Positions 16,242 to 26,006 of a DNA stretch of 64,000 bases are shown in pieces; positions within the stretch are counted from its first letter, which is position 1; the number at the start of each line of letters is the position of its first letter. The position numbers were made by a program, and so were the translations under genes. Location: assembly GCF_024436065.1 (NCBI RefSeq), contig NZ_JANFNS010000001.1, positions 868,001-932,000 on the forward strand, given 5' to 3'. This stretch comes from Saccharibacillus sp. JS10. GTDB taxonomy: Bacteria; Bacillota; Bacilli; Paenibacillales; Paenibacillaceae. The notes beneath the pieces are model-generated. The model saw only the letters and a list, made by a program, of their open reading frames with translations, ran no database searches and was not told the DNA's origin.

Positions 16242-17357
16242 TTACTTGAGCTGGTCAGGGTTTAGACATTCCAGTTCCGGTACAACGAAAATGCCGTCTT
16301 TACGAATCAGTCGATCGTCGAAATAAATTTCGCCGCCGCCGTATTCAGGACGTTGAATCAACACGAGATCCCAGTGAATCGAAGAACGGTTGCCGTTATC
16401 GGCGATTTCGTAGGCTTGCCCCGGTGTAAAGTGCAGACTTCCTGCGATTTTTTCATCAAACAACGTATCTTTCATCGGTGTCAAAATATAAGGATTAAAT
16501 CCGATTGCGAATTCGCCGATATGGCGAGCGCCTTCGTCCGAATCCAAAATTTTATTCAACTTCTCGGTGTCGTTAGCTGTCGCTTCGACAATTTTGCCAT
16601 TTTCAAAACGGAACGTGACATTCTCAAAAGTGATGCCGTTGTACACGCTAGCCGCATTATAAGCAATCGTTCCGTTAACGGAATCTCGTACAGGCGCTGT
16701 ATACACTTCGCCGTCTGGAATATTCGCCGTTCCCGAACATTTGATTGCCGGAATATTTTCGATCGAGAAAGACAAATCGGTGCCAGGCCCTACGATTCGA
16801 ACTTTCGATGTTGCGTTCATCAGCGTTTGCAGCGAGTCTTGCGCACGATCCATCTTCGCATAATCGAGATTGCAGACGTCAAAATAGAAATCTTCGAATG
16901 CTTGCGTGCTCATATTCGCCAATTGAGCCATACTTGCGCTCGGATAACGCAAAACAACCCATTTGGTACGTTTCACACGTTGTTCGCTATGTACCGGATG
17001 GTTATAAAGCGAGTTGTACATTTTCATTTTTTCTTCCGGCACATCCGCTAATTCATTCACGTTTTCACCCGAACGAATCCCGATATAACCTTGCATTTGC
17101 TTCATTTGGTGCAAGTCCGCATCTGCCCAAGTTTTAATCATATCTTCCGTTGCATTCATTAGCAGTGTGCGCTGTACTCTTTTATCGGTTAACTTCACAA
17201 ACGCATTGCCGCCAAGTGCGGTAATTTCTTCTACGACAGCTTGAAGCAGATCGCGTTCAGGGCCGATCATTTCAACCAAAATATTTTCGCCCGGCTGTAC
17301 ATCAACCGAATAGCCTGCTAGATTTCGGGCTAACTTTTGTACTCTAGGATCGCGCAT
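16242..17357 (-). CDS. M29 family metallo-aminopeptidase (AmpS-type)
   Basis: A 371-residue cytosolic aminopeptidase of the thermophilic M29 family, releasing N-terminal residues from peptides with two metal ions. Features are the N-terminal domain (YSVDVQPGENILVEM), and metal-site motifs NIPDGEVYTAP (about 236-246), IGEFAIGFNP (about 288) and SSIHWDLVLIQRPEYGGGEIYFDD at the C-terminus. Length is slightly below the usual 410, with a compact middle region. AGGAGGAA precedes the ATG. It is monocistronic and followed by about 120 bp before the HPr-like gene. Confidence 0.9.
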   Translation of the reverse strand: MRDPRVQKLARNLAGYSVDVQPGENILVEMIGPERDLLQAVVEEITALGGNAFVKLTDKRVQRTLLMNATEDMIKTWADADLHQMKQMQGYIGIRSGENVNELADVPEEKMKMYNSLYNHPVHSEQRVKRTKWVVLRYPSASMAQLANMSTQAFEDFYFDVCNLDYAKMDRAQDSLQTLMNATSKVRIVGPGTDLSFSIENIPAIKCSGTANIPDGEVYTAPVRDSVNGTIAYNAASVYNGITFENVTFRFENGKIVEATANDTEKLNKILDSDEGARHIGEFAIGFNPYILTPMKDTLFDEKIAGSLHFTPGQAYEIADNGNRSSIHWDLVLIQRPEYGGGEIYFDDRLIRKDGIFVVPELECLNPDQLK

Positions 17358-17498
17358 ATGATTAGTTCCTCCTATAACGAATACCGATTTTCAAATCGAT
17401 CTTTCGTGTGAATTGAACGACGGTCAACTAAAAGTTGCGTCGATAACTTTATCATTGTAGCACTTCTCTTTCTTGAAGTCATGACTCATTGTATCGTT

Positions 17499-17556
17499 AA
17501 AAAAACCAAAAATGTTCTGTCGGCGAGTACGTGACCGGATCAGAACAATTTTGGCT
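17499..17556 (-). terminator. Terminator of the GAF-GGDEF gene
   Basis: Minus-strand stem CCAAAATTGTTCTG with CAGAACATTTTTGG, 21-nt loop, followed by TTTTTTT. The loop holds a second small GC-rich stem. Confidence 0.75.
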
Positions 17557-17595
17557 TTTGAAAAGTTAAACAAGGGTTCGACGATGAAGTGACTC

Positions 17596-19581
17596 TTATT
17601 CAGCTAACGCTATTCGAATCCGATTACGACCGCTATGTTTGGCTTGATATAACGCCATATCCGCTCGGTAGAATAACGTCTCTACACTGATCGTCGCGTC
17701 GCTTTTGGACCATTCGGCTACTCCGCAAGACACAGTGACCGAAGGATCGGTCTCTTCTTCGACCAGACTTCGAATACGCTCTGCCACAAGCAGTGCTTCA
17801 TCCAATGTCGTCTCCGGAAAATAAACGGCTAATTCTTCTCCACCCCAACGCGCAGATACATCTGTTGTCCGTATCGAAGTTCTCATAATCTCGCTAATTT
17901 GTTGCAAAATCGAGTCTCCGATCTGATGCCCGTAAGTATCGTTAACCTGCTTAAACCGATCAATATCGATCACCAGCAGCGCACCTTTGGAACCTTCCGA
18001 CTGATGGACATGAATCCGTTCATCCAGATAACGCCGAACATGCAAGCCAGTCAATGTATCGCGGTTCGCTACACGTTGTAGCTCGGCATGTAACGTCGCA
18101 TTGCTGACAGCCAAACCGATATGTGTCGATAACATTTGCAGCAGCTTGAAGTTTTCGTAAGAAAAATAATGAGCATCTTGTTGAGCCAATAACACGGCAC
18201 CCATCACTTGTCCGTTCGAAATCAGCGGTGCTGCGATCATCGAACGAGCTTCCGTCAAATCCATAAACCGCGAAGAAATCGAAGAATCCAAATAATCCAG
18301 TACGATAATCGGTTCTTGGGTCAACAATACCTGCCCGCCGTATCCGTAATCGCGACTGAACGATACCCCTTCCAGCTCCGGCATACTGCATGCCATCACT
18401 TCAAAACAGTCTTCCGCTCGATTATCTTTTAAAATACAACAATATTGAGCGCCGAAAATTCCGCCTAATTCTTGAATCGCAAAAGAAAACACATCGCTCA
18501 ATTGCAAATTTTGATTCAGTTTTTTTGTTAATTCGTTAATCAGAAGCAGTTCTCGAATCAACAAATTAGACTGTTCGTATAGTTTGGCATTTTCAAAAGC
18601 TTTTCCTGCTGTATCGGATATGCGGTTTAGCAAATCCGTATCCAGGCGTGCCGGAGGCAAATCAACCACAAAATGAAAAATGCCATATACCCCCTGATGC
18701 CCCGTCAAAGGCAATGCCACTTCAACTTTCTGAAAAATAGTAGTTGTTAAAACAGGCTGCACTTCAACACTTCCACGCATAAAAGCTGCCATACAAATAT
18801 CTTGCTTGCGCTGATCCAGTAAATCCGACTTTAAATGCGGATTGCTGCTTTGATAATCTTGGGTCATTAACAGTCTGCAATCAGCAGACGGATAAAGGGC
18901 AAGTACGATTCGCAATAGTTCTTCGAGTACACCGTCTATACTGAATTTGTCATAAAGACGCCGAACCATACGAAATAAAGATAAATCTCCGCGCAAAGCA
19001 TGGTCTGCATGATGTTGATTGTACAATGTATCTTGGATAAACGAATATTCCAATCGTTGATAAAAACAGGTACGAAAATGCGCCGCGCTCAGTTCAACAA
19101 TATTCAGCAAATGAGCAGCCTGTGGGTCTTCGACGAAGCATCCGAGCACTGCAAATACCTCTCCGCCATTTCGAGTCAAAATCGGCACGGCTAAAGTCGA
19201 ACGCCGCTTCATAAATTCGCTTTCATGTTGATCTGGCGAAACCCATACCGGTTCTCTTCGTGCAAGAGCTAACCATCCGGCGTGCTGAGGTTCTTTTTTC
19301 AATTGAGCAAGTAGCGAAGGTTCTCCTTCTGCCGGCTCACCTTCATGATTAAATAAAAACCATTCCATTTTGTTTTTTTGCAAGACTTCGACATTTTGCT
19401 TTTTCCAATCGATAAAACTTTCTCGCAAAAGGGGATCTATATAAGGAAAGTCGGTTGTGGCGATATCTACCGACTGAATCCAAAAAGATGAATCTTCACG
19501 GGATATAACCGGAAACAATGCGTCACCGATCGGATGAGAACTTGCATCTCCTACGGGGTTTTCCTCTGTACGTTCGGACAT
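17596..19581 (-). CDS. GAF-domain diguanylate cyclase (YtrP-like)
   Basis: A soluble 661-residue protein with two or three GAF-like sensor modules (about 50-190, 205-345, 355-500) joined by helices, then a GGDEF domain (505-655). The active loop is GGEEL at 580-584, with DIDRFKQVND upstream, and the product-inhibition I-site RTTD at 571-574 has the canonical 5-residue spacing, so it is probably an active, feedback-inhibited c-di-GMP synthase. Bacillus ytrP has the same position beside rpsD, which supports orthology. No membrane segment is visible. The start at 19581 has AAAGGAGAG. Confidence 0.88.
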   Translation of the reverse strand: MSERTEENPVGDASSHPIGDALFPVISREDSSFWIQSVDIATTDFPYIDPLLRESFIDWKKQNVEVLQKNKMEWFLFNHEGEPAEGEPSLLAQLKKEPQHAGWLALARREPVWVSPDQHESEFMKRRSTLAVPILTRNGGEVFAVLGCFVEDPQAAHLLNIVELSAAHFRTCFYQRLEYSFIQDTLYNQHHADHALRGDLSLFRMVRRLYDKFSIDGVLEELLRIVLALYPSADCRLLMTQDYQSSNPHLKSDLLDQRKQDICMAAFMRGSVEVQPVLTTTIFQKVEVALPLTGHQGVYGIFHFVVDLPPARLDTDLLNRISDTAGKAFENAKLYEQSNLLIRELLLINELTKKLNQNLQLSDVFSFAIQELGGIFGAQYCCILKDNRAEDCFEVMACSMPELEGVSFSRDYGYGGQVLLTQEPIIVLDYLDSSISSRFMDLTEARSMIAAPLISNGQVMGAVLLAQQDAHYFSYENFKLLQMLSTHIGLAVSNATLHAELQRVANRDTLTGLHVRRYLDERIHVHQSEGSKGALLVIDIDRFKQVNDTYGHQIGDSILQQISEIMRTSIRTTDVSARWGGEELAVYFPETTLDEALLVAERIRSLVEEETDPSVTVSCGVAEWSKSDATISVETLFYRADMALYQAKHSGRNRIRIALAE

Positions 19582-19880
19582 AACTTCTCTCCTTTGCCGA
19601 AAACAATACCTAACTGAAACCTCATGTACTTATTGAAGTCGATCTTCTTTAAGTGTTGAACCTGTACATGATTCGAGCTGATCGTTTTGTTAAAAATTTT
19701 TCAACAAAAATGAAGCTCAATCTATTAATACAAATACCTCTTTCCTAATATTACTCTTTTCGTCCCAGTTTTGCATCTTATTTTTCACTATTTCTACCCT
19801 TTATTGGGTCTTTCGACTCAAGATTGTTATGGATTGATAAAATTTGGTCTAAAACGTGTTTTATTTCTTTATTTTTAGAC
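19582..19880. other. Intergenic region between the GAF-GGDEF gene and rpsD
   Basis: AT-rich region of about 300 bp carrying the divergent start regions. I see no open reading frame, no repeat and no further convincing signal before the rpsD promoter. Confidence 0.6.
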
Positions 19881-19909
19881 TTGACGCCTTGCTACTTATC
19901 CTATAAAAT
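19881..19909 (+). promoter_or_regulatory. rpsD promoter
   Basis: TTGACG at 19881-19886 and TAAAAT at 19904-19909 with a 17-nt spacer, a good SigA promoter match. It gives a leader of about 215 nt before rpsD. Confidence 0.75.
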
Positions 19910-19914
19910 TTAAC

Positions 19915-20133
19915 GATGTATGAACGCCGGATACCTACGTATCCGGGTGTAACGGTGCGTCACCCTCACGCGTTTTGTAGCGATCGGAACAGCGGCTGAA
20001 CTCTTCCGATACGAGTACGTTGATTCGTTTCTTTTTTTATGTAAAAAGATTCGTCTCCGGCCTGCGTACACACTACAAAATACGGCGCACACGATTCCCC
20101 GGTCATTACACATGACAAAGGAGTTTTTCCAAT
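19915..20133 (+). promoter_or_regulatory. Structured rpsD leader, probable S4 autoregulatory RNA
   Basis: The long leader contains a perfect 8-bp hairpin CCGGATAC/GTATCCGG (19927-19946) and an overlapping alternative stem GGGTG/CACCC (19945-19949 with 19961-19965), so the two are mutually exclusive or form a pseudoknot. In Bacillus, S4 represses its own rpsD by binding the leader. Autoregulation here is inferred from length, structure and gene identity. The RBS AAAGGAG lies just before the ATG. Confidence 0.6.
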
Positions 20134-20733
20134 ATGGCACGTTATACAGGTCCTAAATTCAAACTCAGCCGCCGCCTCGGTATTTCCCTGAGCGGTAACG
20201 GCAAAGATCTTAAGCGCAACTTCCCACCGGGTCAACACGGTGCGAACCAACGCAGAAAACAAAGCAACTACGGCATGCAGCTTCAAGAGAAACAAAAGCT
20301 GCGCCACATGTACGGTCTGGGCGAAAAGCAATTCCGCACATTGTTTGCAAAAGCACAAAAAATGCAAGGTATCGCCGGCGAGAACTTCATGTTCCTGTTG
20401 GAAAGCCGTCTGGACAACCTCGTTTACCGTATGGGCTTTGCTAACTCCCGCGCAGGCGCGCGTCAGTTGGTCGCTCACGGTCACGTAACTGTTAACGGTA
20501 AAAAAGTCGATATCGCTTCTTACGCTGTAAGCCTTGGCGACGTTATCGGTCTTCGTGAAAGAAGCCGTAACCAAGCTTCTGTTAAAGAAGCTTTGGAAAA
20601 CCGTAACCATGTACCAGGTTACATCGAGTACAACGAAGCTGCTCTGGAAGGTAAATACCTTCGTTTGCCTGAGCGTGCAGAATTGTCGCAAGAAATCGAT
20701 GAGAAACAAATCGTCGAGTTCTACAACCGTTAA
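20134..20733 (+). CDS. rpsD: 30S ribosomal protein S4
   Basis: S4 nucleates assembly of the 30S body by binding 16S rRNA. The 199 residues start [16 protein letters not shown], with the KNFPPGQHG-type segment ([15 protein letters not shown]) and the S4 RNA-binding domain (about 90-155: [35 protein letters not shown]). It lacks the N-terminal zinc cysteines seen in some S4 proteins, so it is the zinc-free form. It is a stand-alone gene with its own promoter, structured leader and terminator, as in Bacillus. Confidence 0.97.
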   Translation: MARYTGPKFKLSRRLGISLSGNGKDLKRNFPPGQHGANQRRKQSNYGMQLQEKQKLRHMYGLGEKQFRTLFAKAQKMQGIAGENFMFLLESRLDNLVYRMGFANSRAGARQLVAHGHVTVNGKKVDIASYAVSLGDVIGLRERSRNQASVKEALENRNHVPGYIEYNEAALEGKYLRLPERAELSQEIDEKQIVEFYNR

Positions 20734-20751
20734 TCGAAAGTTCTGGATCAT

Positions 20752-20782
20752 ACTCGCAAGCTTTGTGCTTGCGAGTATTTTT
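20752..20782 (+). terminator. rpsD terminator
   Basis: Stem ACTCGCAAGC/GCTTGCGAGT, short loop, followed by ATTTTTAT. Confidence 0.88.
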
Positions 20783-20881
20783 ATATGCACCGATATTCCT
20801 CCATCTTTTTTCCTGGCATACATAAATTCATCCTTCCTTGTGCCCTCCTCCCCATTTCTTATGCAGTTTTTCTTGTTTTTG

Positions 20882-20890
20882 TGCTATAAT
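20882..20890 (+). promoter_or_regulatory. Extended -10 promoter of the PBP gene
   Basis: TGCTATAAT is a perfect extended -10, 31 nt before the ATG; the RBS AAAGGAGG lies between. No clear -35 is visible. Confidence 0.6.
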
Positions 20891-20921
20891 AAGCCCTGTT
20901 CAAAAGGAGGAAGATACGCTA

Positions 20922-23900
20922 ATGGCTGATGAGAATAAAAAGCCCAAAAGTAAATCTCCCGTCGAGAAAAGATCGTTTTTCCGCAAAACGTTAACCTTTT
21001 TCAAATGGGTTATCATTCTAGGATTTGCGGGAGTTCTTTTCGGAGGAGGCGCGGTAGCAGGGTATATTACCTCTGTACTCAAAGATGAGCCAGTTCGTAC
21101 GCGAGCAGCGATTGAACAGGCGATCGACGAGAACGCGATCACGGGCTTCGCCTATTTCCGAGACAGCGCTCCGATCGGTCAGCTTCGTACTGATGAAGAT
21201 CGAAGACCTGTTGGGTATGATCAAATCCCCGAAAGTGTGATCGATGCTCTGGTGTCGATCGAAGACAAAAGCTTTTTTGAGCATCCGGGTATCGATACAA
21301 AAGGTACACTTCGAGCAGTCAAGCAAAAGCTGCTAAACGAACCGGTGCAGACTGGCGGCAGTACCCTGACTCAACAGCTCGCACGCCGGGTATTTTTGAG
21401 TCTGGATAAAACGAGCGATCGTAAAATCAAAGAGATTTTGCTTTCCTTACGCATGGAACGTTTTTTGTCCAAAGAAGAAATTATGACGGCTTATCTCAAT
21501 AAAATGCCGTTTGGCAAAGGTTCAGCTGGCTACAATTTATTTGGCGTTAAAGCCGCTGCAAAAGGGATTTTCGGCTTGACCGATCCTTCGCAGCTGAACT
21601 TGGCGCAATCCGCTTATTTGTCGGGTCTCCCTCAGCTTCCGACGACGTACTCCGCTTTTGATAGCCAAGGTCGTTTCAACGAAAAAGGCTTCAAAAACGC
21701 AGTGAGTCGTCAACACCGTGTACTTTCTAATATGAAAGAAGACGGAAAAATTACGCAAAGCGAATACGACGAAGCTTTAAATTTTGATCTGCAAGGTTCG
21801 CTCGCTGGTCAGCAACCCAGGTCGTATGCGACTTACCCGTATCTGATGAACGAAGTCGAACGCGAAGCAACCAAAATTATGATGACGTTGCAAAATCCGG
21901 GCGATGATTCGTCAACTGAAGGCAACTCGTCTTATGAAGCTGCGAATCAAATGCTGTTAACAGGCGGTTATCGCGTTTATACGACAATCGATCGAGATAT
22001 CTACAAAACGATGCGTAGCGTCGCAGACAATCCATCCAATTTCGGCGCTGCCGATCCACAAGGGCTTCCGCAGCAACTTGCTGCAAGTCTCGTTGATCAA
22101 AAAACAGGCGCTGTGATCGGAATGATCGAAGGTCGTAGCTTTAGCACGTTGGAGATGAATCTGTCCACGCAAATGAAACGTCAACCGGGTTCGACGATGA
22201 AGCCAATTGCGGCTTACCTACCGGCTCTGGATGCTGGATTGATTCAACCGGCTGGCGTACTTGACGATGCACCGATCATTTTCCCAACCGGATCGACGTA
22301 TCATATTCCAAAAAATGCGAACGGACGTTATCAAGGCTTGGTAACCGCTCGTTACGCACTGAATCAATCGCTTAATATCCCGGCACTTAAACTGTTTAAC
22401 GAAAAAGTCGGTATTGATAAAGCGTGGGCTTTTGCGAAAAAACTGGGGATTACAACGATTACCGATACCGATTATAAAGCACAGACCGGTGTGCTTGGCG
22501 GAATGAGTCAAGGCGTAACGGTCAAAGAACTGACAGGTGCTTATGCGGCTATCGGTAACGGCGGTGAATTTAATGAAACGTATATGATTGACAAGATTGT
22601 CGACTCCAAAGGCAAAATTGTATACAAACATCAAATTAACCCGAGCCGCGTCTTCTCCAAACAAACGGCTTACTTAATGACCGACATGCTGGAGAGCGTC
22701 ATCAGCGACGGAACAGGTAACGCTCGCGGCAGCAGTATTCCACAGATGTTCAATCAGTATGGAAATATTCAAGTTGCGGGTAAAACCGGTTCTACGCAAG
22801 ATTACGGCGATGTCTGGTTTATGGGCTTCACGCCTGACGTCACGCTTGGCGTATGGGCAGGTTATAACGAACCAGTCAATACAATGAATGACGACAAAGG
22901 ACGCGCTCGCGTATTGTGGTCGACGATCATGAACGAGTTAACTGCTTCTCGCCCAGAATTGTTCGAACACAAAACCTTCACAGAACCGGAAGGTATTGTA
23001 ACGAAAACCGTATCCGGCTTTAGCGGCAAACTTCCGACCGAATTGACCGTTCAATCGGGCAAACTCGTTACTGATATTTTCAATGCCAAATATGTCCCGA
23101 CCGATTATGATGACGGACTGGTAAATGCGAAGTATATCGTCTACAACGGAGTCAATTATGTTCCGCATCCGGAAACACCGGACGATATGGTTCTCAAAAA
23201 AGTAACGGTAAACCGGGAAAAACCGATTAATGAATTAATTATCGAACTCAAAAACGCATTGTCCAAAATGCGTAACGCTCAATCGCTCGAATATTATATT
23301 CCAGCCGATGCCGGGGTTGATATGCCAAAAGAAGTCGATCCGCGTAATGATGACGGATATGCGCCTTCTGCTCCAGTAAACGTCTGGATGAACAATTCAG
23401 GTACAGCGATTGCGTTTACAGCGAATCCGGAAAACGATGTCGTTGGATATCGTCTCTATAGTTCGTGGGACGGCGGTTCTTCATTCAGTTACGCAGGAAC
23501 GGTTCGAACCGGAGATTTCCTACAATTCCAGATCGCCCGAAGCTCAGCTCTACATCGCGTCGTAGCTGTCGATGTAGCCGGGAACGAATCTTCGCCAAGC
23601 CGAACCGTAGGCGCTGTAGCCAGCCCTCCTCCGGTGGTGCAAGAAACTCCGGATGTTCCTCAAGACCAACCGGTTGTCGAAGGAAATGTCGTGCCGAATG
23701 AACCGGAAGAAGATTCGGAAGAATCTCAACCGATCGGCGAGATCGGAGGCGGTACGTCTGCAGAAGAACCTGAGACCCCTGCTGTGGAAGAAGAAGCGCC
23801 TCCCGAAGCAATTCCTGTTCCATCGACGCCGGGACAACTTCAAGCTAATCCTTCTGCAACAGGCGCGAAGCTAAGCTGGAATGCATCGGAAGGAGCAACA

Positions 23901-24080
23901 TCGTACACGATCTATTTCAGTCCAACCGCTGATGGAGCGTTCAGTCCGATCGGAAGCACTTCTTCCGCTAGCTTCACGTATACGGCGCAAGCACCATTTG
24001 AAGCGTTCTTCAAAGTCTCGGCTTCAAATGAATCAGGCGAATCACCGAAGTCGCAAACGCTGCATACGGCTAGTCAATAA
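20922..24080 (+). CDS. Class A penicillin-binding protein (PBP1A family) with fibronectin-type tail
   Basis: A bifunctional peptidoglycan synthase of 1052 residues. A short basic cytoplasmic tail and one membrane anchor (about 24-50) precede the GT51 glycosyltransferase domain, with catalytic Glu114 in IEDKSFFEHPGID. The transpeptidase domain has Ser424 in STMK, SLN at 483-485 and KTGS at 621-624, all intact. The C-terminus carries one fibronectin-III-like domain (about 815-905), a Pro/Glu-rich linker (905-965) and a second FN3-like domain (967-1050), so it is longer than most PBP1A proteins. ATG 20922 follows AAAGGAGG; the upstream 28 codons of open frame are not part of it. Other PBP1A-family names (ponA, pbpF) cannot be separated here. 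Confidence 0.92.
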   Translation: MADENKKPKSKSPVEKRSFFRKTLTFFKWVIILGFAGVLFGGGAVAGYITSVLKDEPVRTRAAIEQAIDENAITGFAYFRDSAPIGQLRTDEDRRPVGYDQIPESVIDALVSIEDKSFFEHPGIDTKGTLRAVKQKLLNEPVQTGGSTLTQQLARRVFLSLDKTSDRKIKEILLSLRMERFLSKEEIMTAYLNKMPFGKGSAGYNLFGVKAAAKGIFGLTDPSQLNLAQSAYLSGLPQLPTTYSAFDSQGRFNEKGFKNAVSRQHRVLSNMKEDGKITQSEYDEALNFDLQGSLAGQQPRSYATYPYLMNEVEREATKIMMTLQNPGDDSSTEGNSSYEAANQMLLTGGYRVYTTIDRDIYKTMRSVADNPSNFGAADPQGLPQQLAASLVDQKTGAVIGMIEGRSFSTLEMNLSTQMKRQPGSTMKPIAAYLPALDAGLIQPAGVLDDAPIIFPTGSTYHIPKNANGRYQGLVTARYALNQSLNIPALKLFNEKVGIDKAWAFAKKLGITTITDTDYKAQTGVLGGMSQGVTVKELTGAYAAIGNGGEFNETYMIDKIVDSKGKIVYKHQINPSRVFSKQTAYLMTDMLESVISDGTGNARGSSIPQMFNQYGNIQVAGKTGSTQDYGDVWFMGFTPDVTLGVWAGYNEPVNTMNDDKGRARVLWSTIMNELTASRPELFEHKTFTEPEGIVTKTVSGFSGKLPTELTVQSGKLVTDIFNAKYVPTDYDDGLVNAKYIVYNGVNYVPHPETPDDMVLKKVTVNREKPINELIIELKNALSKMRNAQSLEYYIPADAGVDMPKEVDPRNDDGYAPSAPVNVWMNNSGTAIAFTANPENDVVGYRLYSSWDGGSSFSYAGTVRTGDFLQFQIARSSALHRVVAVDVAGNESSPSRTVGAVASPPPVVQETPDVPQDQPVVEGNVVPNEPEEDSEESQPIGEIGGGTSAEEPETPAVEEEAPPEAIPVPSTPGQLQANPSATGAKLSWNASEGATSYTIYFSPTADGAFSPIGSTSSASFTYTAQAPFEAFFKVSASNESGESPKSQTLHTASQ

Positions 24081-24122
24081 AGAAACGGCTTCTCGAATCT
24101 TAAGTTTGAAAAAAGAGTATCA

Positions 24123-24167
24123 AAAAAGCCTTAAATTCCGATAAACCGGAATTTAAGGCTTTTTTTC
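24123..24167. terminator. Bidirectional terminator between the PBP gene and mtnN
   Basis: A perfect 15-bp stem, AAGCCTTAAATTCCG with its complement, is flanked by A6 and T7 runs. Confidence 0.9.
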
Positions 24168-24176
24168 GTGAACCTT

Positions 24177-24917
24177 TTAAACATCTGTATACGAAAGGGT
24201 TTGCACCCGACTGAGCATAGTTTCGACAACAGCAAAAGATCGATTAGATGCTAACTCCGTGAACTCAGAAAAGCTTGTAGAAGCTTCTCCATTCGCTTTG
24301 TCAGACATGGAGCGGATGACGACATAAGGAATAGCATTCATTCGGCATACCTGCCCAACAGCTGCGCCTTCCATTTCTGTGCAGACTCCTTCGAATTGTT
24401 CGCGAAGCCGTTGCACGTCGCTGCGATCTGCTACAAATCGATCTCCAGACAAGACACGCCCGGTATAAAAAGAAACGTTTTGTATACGGCAAGCTTCTTC
24501 AGCTTGCGCGATCAAAGCAGCATCTGCCGGGAATATCGATTCAACATGAGCTGGAATAATGCCTGGAGCATAACCCAACGGCGAAGCATCCATATCATGC
24601 TGCATACTATCCGAAGAAATGACGATATCGCCGATCTGCAAATCAGGATGCAGCGCACCGGCAACACCCGTAAAAATCAACGAAGAAACTTTAAATTCGC
24701 TGATCAAAATTTGCGCGGTAGCGGCAGCGTTCACTTTGCCGATACCGCTACGGCATACCACGACGTTTGACCCGTGCAATCTACCTTCTGTATACGTAAT
24801 ACCCGCAACGGTTCGGCTGCGTGGTTCTTCCAATACATCCAGCAGCAGCATAATTTCTTCATCCATTGCTCCCATTAAAGCAATAGGACGATCCAAATTT
24901 GGGCTCATACTCATCAT
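24177..24917 (-). CDS. mtnN: 5'-Methylthioadenosine/S-adenosylhomocysteine nucleosidase
   Basis: MtnN hydrolyses MTA and SAH to adenine plus the thioribose sugar, feeding methionine salvage and removing SAH. The 246 residues have GAMDEEI (16-22) with the catalytic base Glu, SGIGKVNAA, GVAGALHPDLQIGD, the Phe/Arg pocket GDRFVADR, and EMEGAAVGQVC with the ribose-binding Met-Glu; the catalytic Asp is in RSMSDKANGEA. It starts 5 nt after the ccpA stop with a weak SD, so it is probably co-transcribed and translationally coupled with ccpA. That pairing is unusual compared with Bacillus. Confidence 0.94.
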   Translation of the reverse strand: MMSMSPNLDRPIALMGAMDEEIMLLLDVLEEPRSRTVAGITYTEGRLHGSNVVVCRSGIGKVNAAATAQILISEFKVSSLIFTGVAGALHPDLQIGDIVISSDSMQHDMDASPLGYAPGIIPAHVESIFPADAALIAQAEEACRIQNVSFYTGRVLSGDRFVADRSDVQRLREQFEGVCTEMEGAAVGQVCRMNAIPYVVIRSMSDKANGEASTSFSEFTELASNRSFAVVETMLSRVQTLSYTDV

Positions 24918-24922
24918 CGGTC

Positions 24923-25933
24923 TTAGTCGTTCACACGAGCGACAGACAGACGGAGAATCGTTTCGTGTGGCAAAATGACTTGCGAATTTTCAACATTTTC
25001 TTTTTTCATGAGCTTCGTGAGCAGACGCATTGCCACAGCACCGATGTCGTACATCGGCTGAGCTACAGTCGTCAACTGAGGACGTACCATCGAAGCCATA
25101 TGGATATTATCGACACTGATGATCGATAAGTCATCCGGTACTTTGTATCCTTCGTCTTGCACACTATGAATAGCACCGATTGCCATTTCGTCTGTTGCTG
25201 CGAAAATCGCTGTCGGTTTTTGTTTGAGTCCGAGGAAATACTTCATCGCTTCTACGCCCGATTCATAACGGTAGTTCCCGATCCGAACCAGGTCTTCTTG
25301 GTATTCGATACCCGCTGTTTCCAGCGCGCGCTTATACCCTTGGAAACGCGAATAGCCGTTTGCAGGATCTTGCAAAGTTCCGCTAATCATTGCGATTTCG
25401 CGGTGTCCGTGACGGATCAAAGTGCTTACCGCGTCGAACGCAGCGACTTCATGATCGATATCGACAGAAGGAATCGTACCGTTTTCATCTTTGGTCGCGC
25501 AAAGAACAATCGGCACCGATGCCGTCTGGAACGCTTGAATATGATCTTCGGTAATCGTTCCGCCCATGAAAATGAGTCCGTCTACTTGCTTTTCAAGCAG
25601 GGTATTGATAACGCGAATTTCTTTGTCTTTCTTTTTGTCGGCATTACATAAAATAATATTGTAGTGATACATGTTTGCGATGTCTTCGATGCCTCGAGCG
25701 ATCTCAGCGAAAATCGAATTCGCAATATCAGGAATGACCACGCCTACTGTTGTGGTCTTTTTGCTTGCTAGACCACGTGCTACTGCATTTGGGCGATAGC
25801 CGAGACGTTCAATCGCTTCATATACTTTTTTGCGAGTTTGGGGCTTTACGTTAGGATTGTTATTGACAACCCGAGATACGGTCGCCATCGAAACTCCTGC
25901 TTCACGCGCCACATCATAAATAGTTACCGTCAC
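24923..25933 (-). CDS. ccpA: Catabolite control protein A (LacI family)
   Basis: CcpA is the global carbon regulator of Firmicutes. With HPr-Ser-P it binds cre sites to repress or activate sugar genes. The 336 residues have the LacI-type HTH at the extreme N-terminus ([21 protein letters not shown], read in two parts: helix-turn-helix then hinge [13 protein letters not shown]) and a periplasmic-binding-like core with CcpA features ([14 protein letters not shown]). The start is GTG at 25933: GGAGAG lies 7 nt upstream and this gives the canonical M-T-V-T-I-Y-D end; the ATG at 25951 sits on the SD itself. mtnN follows. A cre-like site sits at its own promoter (26036-26049). Confidence 0.92.
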   Translation of the reverse strand: MTVTIYDVAREAGVSMATVSRVVNNNPNVKPQTRKKVYEAIERLGYRPNAVARGLASKKTTTVGVVIPDIANSIFAEIARGIEDIANMYHYNIILCNADKKKDKEIRVINTLLEKQVDGLIFMGGTITEDHIQAFQTASVPIVLCATKDENGTIPSVDIDHEVAAFDAVSTLIRHGHREIAMISGTLQDPANGYSRFQGYKRALETAGIEYQEDLVRIGNYRYESGVEAMKYFLGLKQKPTAIFAATDEMAIGAIHSVQDEGYKVPDDLSIISVDNIHMASMVRPQLTTVAQPMYDIGAVAMRLLTKLMKKENVENSQVILPHETILRLSVARVND

Positions 25934-26006
25934 ATCTGTTCTCTCCATTGCCAGTAAATTTTTCAATCATGTTTCAATGAATTACTTTCAAGCTTTCATT
26001 AGTACC

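Noticed and set aside
19966-20823. 285-codon minus-strand frame across rpsD
   Set aside because: It covers the rpsD coding sequence and its leader in antisense; rpsD is unmistakable on the plus strand.
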